64,000 nt of DNA, taken from NCBI RefSeq assembly GCF_003007735.2, contig NZ_PXNQ02000015.1, positions 17,961 through 81,960 of the forward strand. Direction: 5' to 3'. Positions 32,494 to 40,326 of this stretch are shown here, piece after piece (positions within the stretch are counted from its first letter, which is position 1; every line of letters begins with the position of its first letter). Both the position numbers and the translations under genes were made by a program. Source of the stretch: Paracoccus methylarcula. Lineage in GTDB: Bacteria; Pseudomonadota; Alphaproteobacteria; Rhodobacterales; Rhodobacteraceae. The notes below the pieces were generated by a model. That model was not told where the DNA came from, did no database searches, and was given only the letters and a program-made list of their open reading frames with translations.

Positions 32494-34416
32494 ATGAGTC
32501 TGCCTCCCGGTTTCCTCGACGAACTTCGCGCCCGTGTTCCGATCAGCCGCGTGATCGGGCGCAAGGTGGTCTGGGACCAGCGCAAGTCGAACCAGGCGCG
32601 CGGGGATTGGTGGTCGCCATGTCCCTTCCATCAGGAAAAGACCGCCAGCTTTCACTGTGACGACCAGAAGGGTTTCTATTATTGCTTCGGCTGCCATGCC
32701 AAGGGCGATGCGCTGACATTCCTGCGCGAGGCCGACGGGATGGAATTCATGGAGGCGGTCAAGCACCTGGCCGCCGAGGCCGGCATGACGATGCCCGAAC
32801 AGGATCCCCGCGAACGCCAGCGCAGCGACCGCCGCGGAGAGTTGCTGGAAGTGACCGAGGCCGCCTGCCGCTGGTTCCGCCTGCAGATCCAGACCGGGGC
32901 GGCGGCCGAGGCGCGCGACTACCTGGCCCGCCGGGGGCTGGACCGGGCCGCGCAGGATCGCTTCGAGATCGGTTTTGCACCGGGCAGCCGCACCGCCCTG
33001 ATCCAGGCATTGCGCGAAAAGGGGTTCGACGAGGCGCGGATCGTCGAGGCGGGAATAGCGGCCCGGCCCGATGACGGAGGGGCGGCCTATAGCCGGTTCC
33101 GCGACCGGATCATCTTTCCGATCCGCGACGGGCGGGACCGCTGCATCGGTTTCGGCGGCCGGGCGATGGATCCGAATGCGCGGGCGAAATATCTCAACAG
33201 CCCCGAGAACCCGCTCTTCGACAAGGGCCGCAATCTCTACAATATCGGCCCGGCCCGATCCGCTGTCGCCAAGGGGCAGCCGCTGATCGTGGCCGAGGGT
33301 TACATGGACGTGATCGCCCTGGCGGTGGCGGGGTTCGAGGGCGCCGTCGCACCTCTCGGCACGGCAATCACCGAGGATCAGCTTCGCCTGATGTGGCGCG
33401 TCAGCCCCGAGCCGGTCATCGCCCTGGACGGTGACACCGCCGGTCAGCGCGCCGCTCAGCGGCTGATCGACCTTGCCCTGCCGCTGACCGGGCCGGGGCA
33501 GGCGCTGCGCTTCGTGCTGCTGCCTGCGGGGCAGGATCCCGACGATCTGATCAAATCCGCGGGACCGGGCGCGATGGCGGCGCTTCTGAAACAGGCCCGT
33601 CCGCTGGTCGATCTGCTCTGGACGCGGGAAACCGAGGGGCAGCGTTTCGACAGCCCCGAGCGCAAGGCTGCGCTGGACCGCCGCCTGCAAGACGCGATCG
33701 CGAAGATTCCCGACGAACTGACCCGCCGTCATTACAGCGACGAGATCCGCCGCAAGCGGCGCGATCTCTTTGGCGGCGACTGGCAGCGCCGCGATGGCAA
33801 GGGGCGGCATGGCAGGAACGCGGGAGCGGGCAAGGCCCCCGCGCGAAGCGGAAACGGAATGCCGTCCTTCACCCCCCTTCCGACGGCTCCGCCTGACGGT
33901 CCCGACGGGGCGGGCTCGTTCCTGGAGGGGGCCTGCCTGCTGATCTGCGCGTTGCGAACCGAGCTGCTCGCCTCGGTCGAGACGCGGCTGGAGCGGCTCT
34001 TGCCACGGGATTCCGGGCGCGCGGCGCTGCTGCACGATCTGCTGACGGGAACCGACAGCGATGCCGGCCGCCGCGCCCTTGAAACGCTGCGTGCCGACGC
34101 CCATCTGGGCCTCACCCCCAATCTGATCGAAAGTCAGGAGGCCGAGAATGTCCTGGCGATCCTGGGCAATCTTTTCGACCGGTTGGAGGCGCAGCGCGCC
34201 GCCGGCGCCGAACTCGCCCGTGCCGAAGCCGAGATCCAGGGCGAGGCCGACGAGGGGCTGACCTGGCGCATGCAGCAGATTACCCGCGCCCGGCACCGTG
34301 CCGAGCGCCCCGACATGGAGGATACCGGCGATCTGAACGAGGATCGCGATGCCTTGTCCGCCCAGCTAGAGCAGTTTCTCAGCGGGCAGATCTGGCGCAA
34401 ACCGCCGCGCGGCTGA
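32494..34416 (+). CDS. dnaG: DNA primase DnaG
   Basis: This 640-residue primase makes RNA primers for replication. The N-terminal zinc finger is CPFHQEKTASFHC ... YYCFGCHAKGD (residues about 43-70). The TOPRIM region follows (VAEGYMDVIAL near residue 267, then ALDGDTAGQRA). The C-terminal helical domain binds DnaB. It precedes rpoD by 149 bp, the classic dnaG-rpoD part of the macromolecular synthesis operon, without rpsU. Confidence 0.95.
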   Translation: MSLPPGFLDELRARVPISRVIGRKVVWDQRKSNQARGDWWSPCPFHQEKTASFHCDDQKGFYYCFGCHAKGDALTFLREADGMEFMEAVKHLAAEAGMTMPEQDPRERQRSDRRGELLEVTEAACRWFRLQIQTGAAAEARDYLARRGLDRAAQDRFEIGFAPGSRTALIQALREKGFDEARIVEAGIAARPDDGGAAYSRFRDRIIFPIRDGRDRCIGFGGRAMDPNARAKYLNSPENPLFDKGRNLYNIGPARSAVAKGQPLIVAEGYMDVIALAVAGFEGAVAPLGTAITEDQLRLMWRVSPEPVIALDGDTAGQRAAQRLIDLALPLTGPGQALRFVLLPAGQDPDDLIKSAGPGAMAALLKQARPLVDLLWTRETEGQRFDSPERKAALDRRLQDAIAKIPDELTRRHYSDEIRRKRRDLFGGDWQRRDGKGRHGRNAGAGKAPARSGNGMPSFTPLPTAPPDGPDGAGSFLEGACLLICALRTELLASVETRLERLLPRDSGRAALLHDLLTGTDSDAGRRALETLRADAHLGLTPNLIESQEAENVLAILGNLFDRLEAQRAAGAELARAEAEIQGEADEGLTWRMQQITRARHRAERPDMEDTGDLNEDRDALSAQLEQFLSGQIWRKPPRG

Positions 34417-34426
34417 CCCCCGCGGC

Positions 34427-34522
34427 GAATCGCTCGAATCGGATACGCGAATCATTAACCCGCCCCGCCTATGATTCGCCCGGCAGGCGCGATAAAAGTA
34501 ACCGATTCTATCCCCCCGATTC
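34427..34522. promoter_or_regulatory. six GANTC methylation sites ahead of rpoD, with a 9-bp dyad
   Basis: GANTC occurs at 34427, 34436, 34449, 34473, 34504 and 34518. GCGAATCAT (34447-34455) and ATGATTCGC (34471-34479) form a perfect dyad that holds two of them. GANTC is the target of CcrM methylase in alphaproteobacteria. By base composition well under one site would be expected in this length. Confidence 0.65.
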
Positions 34523-34565
34523 GCGGACGAGGCCCGCGGATGACCGCCCTGAGAAGGAGCCATGG

Positions 34566-36554
34566 ATGGCCACCAAGGACGAAGAAAGAGACAAGACCGA
34601 CAAGGACGAGAACGCCCATTCTCTGGATATGAGCCAGGCCGCGGTCAAGAAGATGATCGCCGAGGCGCGGGAACGCGGCTTCATCACCTATGATCAGCTG
34701 AATACCGTCCTGCCGCCCGAGCAGGTCAGCAGCGAGCAGATCGAGGACGTGATGTCGATGCTCTCCGAGATGGGCATCAATGTCATCGAGGACGAGGAAG
34801 AGGCCGAGGAGAGCGAAGGCGGCGCCGTCGTGCCGGTCGGTTCCGGTTCGCGCGAGGTGGCCGTCGCCGCGACCGAGACCGAGAAGCTCGACCGCACCGA
34901 TGACCCGGTCCGCATGTATCTGCGCGAGATGGGCTCGGTCGAACTGCTCTCGCGCGAGGGCGAGATCGCCATCGCCAAGCGCATCGAGGCTGGCCGCAAC
35001 ACGATGATCGCCGGGCTCTGCGAAAGCCCGCTGACCTTCAAGGCCATCACCATGTGGCGCGACGAGCTTCTTGAAGAAGAGATCCTGCTGCGCGACGTGA
35101 TCGACCTGGAAACCACCTTCGGCCAGTCGATGGAGGGCGAGGATGGCGAGGAAGAGGTGGGGATCGCCGCTGCCTCCACCGAGGGGGTGACCGCAGCCGC
35201 CCGGCCCGCCGAAAAGCAGCAGGAGCTGGATGCCGACGGCAATCCCATCGTCAGCGATGACGACGAGGATGACGATGGCGCCAACCTGTCGCTCGCCGCG
35301 ATGGAAGCGAGCCTCAAGCCCAAGGTCCTGGATACGCTGGACGTCATCGCCCGCGATTACGAAAAGCTGGCCGACATGCAGGACCTGCGCATGTCCGCGA
35401 CGCTGAACGAGGATGACAGTTTCTCGGAACTCGCGGAATCGGACTATCAGAAACTGCGCAGCGAGATCGTGACGCTGGTCAATTCGCTGCATCTGCACAA
35501 CAACCGCATCGAGGCGCTGGTCGATCAGCTTTACGGCATCAACCGCCGGATCGTCACCATCGACAGCGGCATGGTCAAGCTGGCCGACGCGGCCCGCATC
35601 AACCGGCGCGAATTCATCGAGGCTTATCGCGGCGCCGAACTGGACCCGACCTGGGTTGACCGCATGTCGCAGCAATCCGGCCGCGGCTGGCAGGCGCTGT
35701 TCGACCGGTCCCGCGACAAGGTCGAGAAACTGCGCAGCGACATGGCCGAGGTGGGGCAATATGTCGGCGTGGACATCCAGGAATTCCGCCGCATCGTCTC
35801 CCAGGTCCAGCGCGGCGAGAAAGAGGCGCGGCAGGCCAAGAAGGAGATGGTCGAGGCCAACCTGCGGCTGGTGATCTCGATCGCCAAGAAATACACCAAT
35901 CGCGGCCTGCAGTTCCTCGATCTCATCCAGGAAGGCAATATCGGGTTGATGAAGGCGGTGGACAAGTTCGAATACCGCCGCGGCTACAAGTTCTCGACCT
36001 ATGCGACATGGTGGATCCGGCAGGCGATCACCCGCTCCATTGCCGACCAGGCCCGGACGATCCGCATCCCGGTCCACATGATCGAGACGATCAACAAGCT
36101 GGTCCGCACCGGCCGGCAGATGCTGCACGAGATCGGCCGCGAGCCCACGCCCGAGGAACTGGCCGAAAAGCTGCAGATGCCGCTGGAAAAGGTCCGCAAG
36201 GTGATGAAGATCGCCAAGGAGCCGATCAGCCTCGAAACCCCGATCGGCGACGAGGAGGACAGCCAGCTTGGTGATTTCATCGAGGACAAGAATGCCGTCC
36301 TGCCGCTCGATTCCGCCATTCAGGAGAACCTGAAGGAAACCACGACACGGGTTCTGTCCAGCCTGACACCGCGCGAAGAGCGGGTCTTGCGGATGCGTTT
36401 CGGCATCGGCATGAATACCGACCATACGCTTGAAGAGGTCGGGCAACAGTTCAGCGTGACCCGCGAACGCATCCGGCAGATCGAGGCCAAGGCATTGCGC
36501 AAGCTGAAACATCCCTCGCGCAGCCGCAAGCTCCGGTCCTTCCTGGATCAGTAG
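34566..36554 (+). CDS. rpoD: RNA polymerase sigma factor RpoD (sigma 70)
   Basis: This 662-residue group 1 sigma factor directs RNA polymerase to housekeeping promoters. It has the acidic region 1.1, region 1.2 with DPVRMYLREMGSVELLSREG, a long non-conserved insert, and the core regions: QFLDLIQEGNIGLMKAVDKF and FSTYATWWIRQAITRSIADQ (2.3-2.4), and VTRERIRQIEAKALRKLKHP (4.2). RBS AGAAGGAG lies 4 nt before ATG 34566. It follows dnaG and has its own GANTC-rich upstream region. Confidence 0.97.
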   Translation: MATKDEERDKTDKDENAHSLDMSQAAVKKMIAEARERGFITYDQLNTVLPPEQVSSEQIEDVMSMLSEMGINVIEDEEEAEESEGGAVVPVGSGSREVAVAATETEKLDRTDDPVRMYLREMGSVELLSREGEIAIAKRIEAGRNTMIAGLCESPLTFKAITMWRDELLEEEILLRDVIDLETTFGQSMEGEDGEEEVGIAAASTEGVTAAARPAEKQQELDADGNPIVSDDDEDDDGANLSLAAMEASLKPKVLDTLDVIARDYEKLADMQDLRMSATLNEDDSFSELAESDYQKLRSEIVTLVNSLHLHNNRIEALVDQLYGINRRIVTIDSGMVKLADAARINRREFIEAYRGAELDPTWVDRMSQQSGRGWQALFDRSRDKVEKLRSDMAEVGQYVGVDIQEFRRIVSQVQRGEKEARQAKKEMVEANLRLVISIAKKYTNRGLQFLDLIQEGNIGLMKAVDKFEYRRGYKFSTYATWWIRQAITRSIADQARTIRIPVHMIETINKLVRTGRQMLHEIGREPTPEELAEKLQMPLEKVRKVMKIAKEPISLETPIGDEEDSQLGDFIEDKNAVLPLDSAIQENLKETTTRVLSSLTPREERVLRMRFGIGMNTDHTLEEVGQQFSVTRERIRQIEAKALRKLKHPSRSRKLRSFLDQ

Positions 36555-36607
36555 CGGAGGTGGCCGCGGCTGTTTCGCCGCGGCGGCAGGCGAGGTTTAT
36601 CATTGCG

Positions 36608-36645
36608 AACGGCCGGATGTGGGGGCATCCGGTCGTTTCGATTTT
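36608..36645 (+). terminator. Rho-independent terminator of rpoD
   Basis: AACGGCCGGATG pairs with CATCCGGTCGTT across a short G-rich loop, followed by TCGATTTTAT. It lies 54 nt after the rpoD stop. Confidence 0.8.
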
Positions 36646-36722
36646 ATGTATCTGCCGGGTTGCGTGATGGGCACAAAAAGTGAACACTGCCGGGAAACCC
36701 GCATCCACGCATAGGGGGAATA

Positions 36723-38210
36723 ATGCCGCAAGGCCTGGGCGCGCAAATAGGTCTCTGGTTCAGCGATCCGGGACATGTCCGGATGGTGCTGGCAGCGGTG
36801 GTCGTCCTCTTGCTGCTATTGGCTCTTCTGGCGGCCCGCTGGCGGCGCGAGGCTGCGGCTTTGCGGCAATCGGCGCGACGTGATGCCGATGCGATCACGG
36901 GACTGGAACGGCAGCGGTCCGATCTGGGCGAACGGCTTCATGCGCTGGAACTGCGCCTTGGCCAGCAGGATGTCCGGCTGGAGGGGCAGGGCACCCGCAT
37001 GGCCGAGCTGGCCGAGGAACGCGACGAATTGACCGACGCCTTGCATCAGACCCGGCAGCAATTGTCGAATACCAGGACCGAACTGGCCGAGGCGCATCTG
37101 CGCGCCGAAAAGGATCGCGAAGCCGCCGAGCGTGAAATCAGGACCCTGCGCGAATTGCGCGACGAGATGACCGGGCAGTTCAAGCTGCTCGCCGCCGAGA
37201 CATTGCGGGTTCAGGGCGCGGATATGCAAAAGGCGCAAGGCGAACAGCTCAGCAGCCTGCTGACCCCGTTCCGCGACCAGGTGCACCGGTTCCAGACGGA
37301 ATTGCAGACCCGGAACAAGGTCCTTGACGAAGAAGGGGCAAGGCTGCGCGAGCAGATCGCCTCGCTCCACAAGCGGTCCGAGGAAATCTCGCGCGAGGCG
37401 GTGAACCTGACCCGTGCGCTCAAGGGGGAAAAGCAGCGCCAGGGTGCCTGGGGCGAGATGATCCTTGAAAGAATACTTGAGGAATCTGGTCTAGAAGCCG
37501 GAACTCATTACGATATCCAGTCAAGCTGGCGCGATGAGGAGGGCAAGCTTTGGCGGCCCGATGTCGTGGTAAAGATGCCGCGCCAGAAGATCATGGTGAT
37601 CGACAGCAAGGTGTCGCTGAACGATTACGAGCAGGCTGTGAACAGCGAGGATCCGGCCGAGATTCAGGCCGCCCTGCGCCGGCATGTCGCTGCGATTCGC
37701 AGCCATATCTCGACCCTGGGCGAAAAGGGCTATCACCGGATGGACGATCATTCGGTGGATTACGTGCTGATGTTCATTCCCGTCGAGGGCGCCTTTTCCG
37801 AGGCACTGCGCACCGATCCCGACCTGGCCAGCTTTGCGCTGGAACGCGGGGTCGGGCTGACGACCCCGACCACGCTGATGCTGACCCTGCGCACGGTCGA
37901 GCATATCTGGGCGGTGGAGCGGCGCGAGACCAATGCGCTGGAAATCGCGCGTCGGGCCGGACAGCTTTACGACAAGGTCGCCGGCTTCGTCGATTCCATG
38001 GAGGTGGTCGGGAAATCGCTGGATCAGGCCAGCCGCGCCCATGGGCAGGCGATGGACAGGCTTTCCCGTGGTCCCGGCAATGTCATCCGGCAGGTCGAGA
38101 TGCTGCGCGAACTCGGGGCCCGGGCGCAGAAGAAGATCGAACTCGATCACGATCGCGACGATACCGCCGCGCTGGAATCGCCCGACATGGACAGGCGGGC
38201 GGCGGAATGA
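36723..38210 (+). CDS. rmuC: DNA recombination protein RmuC
   Basis: This 495-residue membrane-anchored protein has one transmembrane helix at about residues 20-40 (MVLAAVVVLLLLLALLAARW), a long coiled coil (about 45-230), and the RmuC nuclease-like domain (GAWGEMILERILEESGLEAG, then VMVIDSKVSL with the PD-(D/E)XK-like DSK). RmuC limits inversions at short repeats in E. coli and was linked to DNA arm cleavage. Its stop overlaps the next start (ATGA). Confidence 0.92.
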   Translation: MPQGLGAQIGLWFSDPGHVRMVLAAVVVLLLLLALLAARWRREAAALRQSARRDADAITGLERQRSDLGERLHALELRLGQQDVRLEGQGTRMAELAEERDELTDALHQTRQQLSNTRTELAEAHLRAEKDREAAEREIRTLRELRDEMTGQFKLLAAETLRVQGADMQKAQGEQLSSLLTPFRDQVHRFQTELQTRNKVLDEEGARLREQIASLHKRSEEISREAVNLTRALKGEKQRQGAWGEMILERILEESGLEAGTHYDIQSSWRDEEGKLWRPDVVVKMPRQKIMVIDSKVSLNDYEQAVNSEDPAEIQAALRRHVAAIRSHISTLGEKGYHRMDDHSVDYVLMFIPVEGAFSEALRTDPDLASFALERGVGLTTPTTLMLTLRTVEHIWAVERRETNALEIARRAGQLYDKVAGFVDSMEVVGKSLDQASRAHGQAMDRLSRGPGNVIRQVEMLRELGARAQKKIELDHDRDDTAALESPDMDRRAAE

Positions 38211-38629
38211 ACCGGAATTTCGTGATCCGCACCACCGGCCCCGCATGCTACGAGTTCACCGATGAGGTCGGATCATGGCTGGACGGTCTGCCGCCCCGCA
38301 ACGGTGTGCTGAGCCTGATGGTGCGGCATACCTCCTGTTCGCTGCTGATCCAGGAAAATGCCGACCCCGATGTGCAACGCGATCTGCTCGCCTGGCTGGG
38401 GCGGCTCGCCCCGCCATCCGATCACCCCTCTATGGGCTGGATCACGCATCGCCATGAGGGCCCCGACGATATGCCTGCGCATCTGAAGGCGGCGGTCTTG
38501 CCGGTCAGCCTGCAGATCCCGGTGGAGCAGGGGCGGATGCAGCTTGGGCAATGGCAGGGAATCTACCTGGTCGAACATCGGACCGCGCCGCATTCCCGGC
38601 AGGTCGCGGCCATTTTCCAGGCCGGTTGA
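38207..38629 (+). CDS. YjbQ family (UPF0047) protein
   Basis: This 140-residue protein begins at ATG 38207, overlapping the rmuC stop. It has the family motif VRHTSCSLLIQENADPDVQR and later EHRTAPHSRQ, and ends in LGQWQGIYLVEHR. The fold is a beta-rich trimer with a His-lined pocket. Some family members were reported to complement thiamine-phosphate synthase loss in E. coli, but the physiological role is unclear. Co-transcribed with rmuC. Confidence 0.9.
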   Translation: MNRNFVIRTTGPACYEFTDEVGSWLDGLPPRNGVLSLMVRHTSCSLLIQENADPDVQRDLLAWLGRLAPPSDHPSMGWITHRHEGPDDMPAHLKAAVLPVSLQIPVEQGRMQLGQWQGIYLVEHRTAPHSRQVAAIFQAG

Positions 38630-38823
38630 ACAGCCGCCGGGACCGTCCGCGCCACATCCCGCCAAAGGCCGGAGAGGCTTGAAATAGCGGCGCATTCCCG
38701 GTCTGAACGCGGCTTTCGTGTCACAGTTTCGTGTTTCCGTATTTTGTGGTCTGTGGATAACGCTACCCAAGCCCTGCCATGTTCCCTATAGTGGATGCGA
38801 ACCGGGGCCGAGGAGACCATAAT

Positions 38824-39288
38824 ATGCGCTGCCCGTTTTGCGGAAATGTCGATACGCAGGTAAAGGATTCGCGTCCGGCCGAGGACAATGCCGCGATCCG
38901 GCGCAGGCGGTTCTGTCCTGCCTGCAGCGGCCGTTTCACCACCTATGAGCGGGTTCAGCTTCGCGACCTCGTCGTCGTCAAGTCCAATGGCAAGCGCGAG
39001 GATTTCGACCGCGACAAGATGGCCCGCTCGATCCGCATCGCCATGCAGAAGCGCGCCGTCGATCCCGAGCGCATCGAACAGATGATCTCGGGGATCGTGC
39101 GGCGGCTGGAAAGCACCGGCGAGACGGATATCCCCTCGAAGATGATCGGCGAGATCGTGATGGAAGCACTGTCGCGGATCGACAATGTCGCCTATGTGCG
39201 CTTTGCCAGCGTCTACAAGAATTTCCAGGATGCCGATGATTTCGACAAGTTCGTCTCGGAACTTCGCCCCGACGCGCTGAACGATTGA
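38824..39288 (+). CDS. nrdR: transcriptional repressor NrdR
   Basis: This 154-residue regulator senses ATP/dATP and represses ribonucleotide reductase genes. The N-terminal zinc ribbon is MRCPFCGN ... RRRRFCPACSGRF; the ATP-cone follows (VVVKSNGKREDFDRDKMARS). ATG 38824 has GAGGAG ahead. The stop codon overlaps the ribD start (TTGA), as is usual for nrdR-ribD in this group, so they are translationally coupled. A start 15 codons upstream is open but lacks the ribosome site. Confidence 0.95.
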   Translation: MRCPFCGNVDTQVKDSRPAEDNAAIRRRRFCPACSGRFTTYERVQLRDLVVVKSNGKREDFDRDKMARSIRIAMQKRAVDPERIEQMISGIVRRLESTGETDIPSKMIGEIVMEALSRIDNVAYVRFASVYKNFQDADDFDKFVSELRPDALND

Positions 39289-40295
39289 TACGCCCCGGGG
39301 ACAATACCCATATGGCGCATGCGCTGCGGTTGGCGCGGCGCGGATTGGGCAATGTCTGGCCGAACCCCGCGGTCGGCTGCGTGCTCATCCGCGAGGGGAG
39401 GGTGGTCGGCCGCGGCTGGACCCAACCCGGCGGGCGGCCCCATGCCGAACGGGTCGCGCTGGCGCAGGCCGGTTCCCTGGCGCGCGGCGCGACGGCCTAT
39501 GTGACGCTGGAGCCCTGCGCGCATCACGGCCGCAGCTCTCCATGTGCCGAGGCACTGGTCAAGGCGGGCATTTCCCGTGTCGTGACGGCCCATACCGATC
39601 CCGATCCGCGCGTCGCGGGGCGCGGTCACGCGATCCTGCGGGCGGCGGGCATCGAGGTGACCGAAGGGGTTCGCGAAACCGAGGCACGTCAGATGCAGGC
39701 CGGTTTCCTGATGCGGGTGGAGCAGGGCAGGCCGTTCCTGACGCTCAAGCTGGCGACCAGTTTCGACGGACGCATCGCGACGGCCAGTGGCGAGAGCCAG
39801 TGGATCACCGGCCCGGCCGCCCGGATGCATTCCCACGGATTGCGCCTGATCCATGACGCGATCATGGTCGGTGGCGGAACCGCCCGCGCGGATCGCCCGT
39901 CGCTGAATGTCCGGGGCATGGGTACGCCCCGCCAGCCCGTCCGCATCGTGGTCTCGAAAGGCCCGATCCCCGATCTTCCACCCGAGGGACCGGATTTCGG
40001 TCCCTTGTGGCGCATGGGTGGCCCGGTCGAGACGGTGATGAAGGAGCTTGCAGACGCCGGTATCACGCGGGTGTTCTGCGAAGGGGGCGGAGAGCTTGCG
40101 GCAAGCCTGCTGCGTGCGGGGCTTGTCGATCAGCTTGTCGGCTATACCGCCGGGCTGGTCCTTGGCGGCGACGGCCGGCCGGCGGTCGCCGCGCTGGATT
40201 TGCAGCACCTTGCGGATGGGGCACGGTTCCAACTGGTCGAGACGCGCCGGGTGGGAGAGGATCTCTTCCATCGCTGGAGGCGCGCCGGGCCATAA
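39285..40295 (+). CDS. ribD: riboflavin biosynthesis protein RibD (deaminase/reductase)
   Basis: This 336-residue bifunctional enzyme has an N-terminal deaminase (H53-A-E and C78/C87 in PCAHHGRSSPC, zinc ligands) and a C-terminal reductase (FLTLKLATSFDGRIATASGE). It acts on the product of GTP cyclohydrolase II. The TTG at 39285 overlaps the nrdR stop and gives a family-like N-terminus; ATG 39312 is the alternative. Capsule genes lie right after it, so it is separated from ribE by 4.8 kb. Confidence 0.92.
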   Translation: MIRPGDNTHMAHALRLARRGLGNVWPNPAVGCVLIREGRVVGRGWTQPGGRPHAERVALAQAGSLARGATAYVTLEPCAHHGRSSPCAEALVKAGISRVVTAHTDPDPRVAGRGHAILRAAGIEVTEGVRETEARQMQAGFLMRVEQGRPFLTLKLATSFDGRIATASGESQWITGPAARMHSHGLRLIHDAIMVGGGTARADRPSLNVRGMGTPRQPVRIVVSKGPIPDLPPEGPDFGPLWRMGGPVETVMKELADAGITRVFCEGGGELAASLLRAGLVDQLVGYTAGLVLGGDGRPAVAALDLQHLADGARFQLVETRRVGEDLFHRWRRAGP

Positions 40296-40326
40296 GGCAT
40301 TTCCGGCAGAACTGGCCCCGGCTGGC

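Noticed and set aside
31681..36512. Very long minus-strand frames across dnaG and rpoD
   Set aside because: They mirror dnaG and rpoD in phase, have shadow composition and no motifs.
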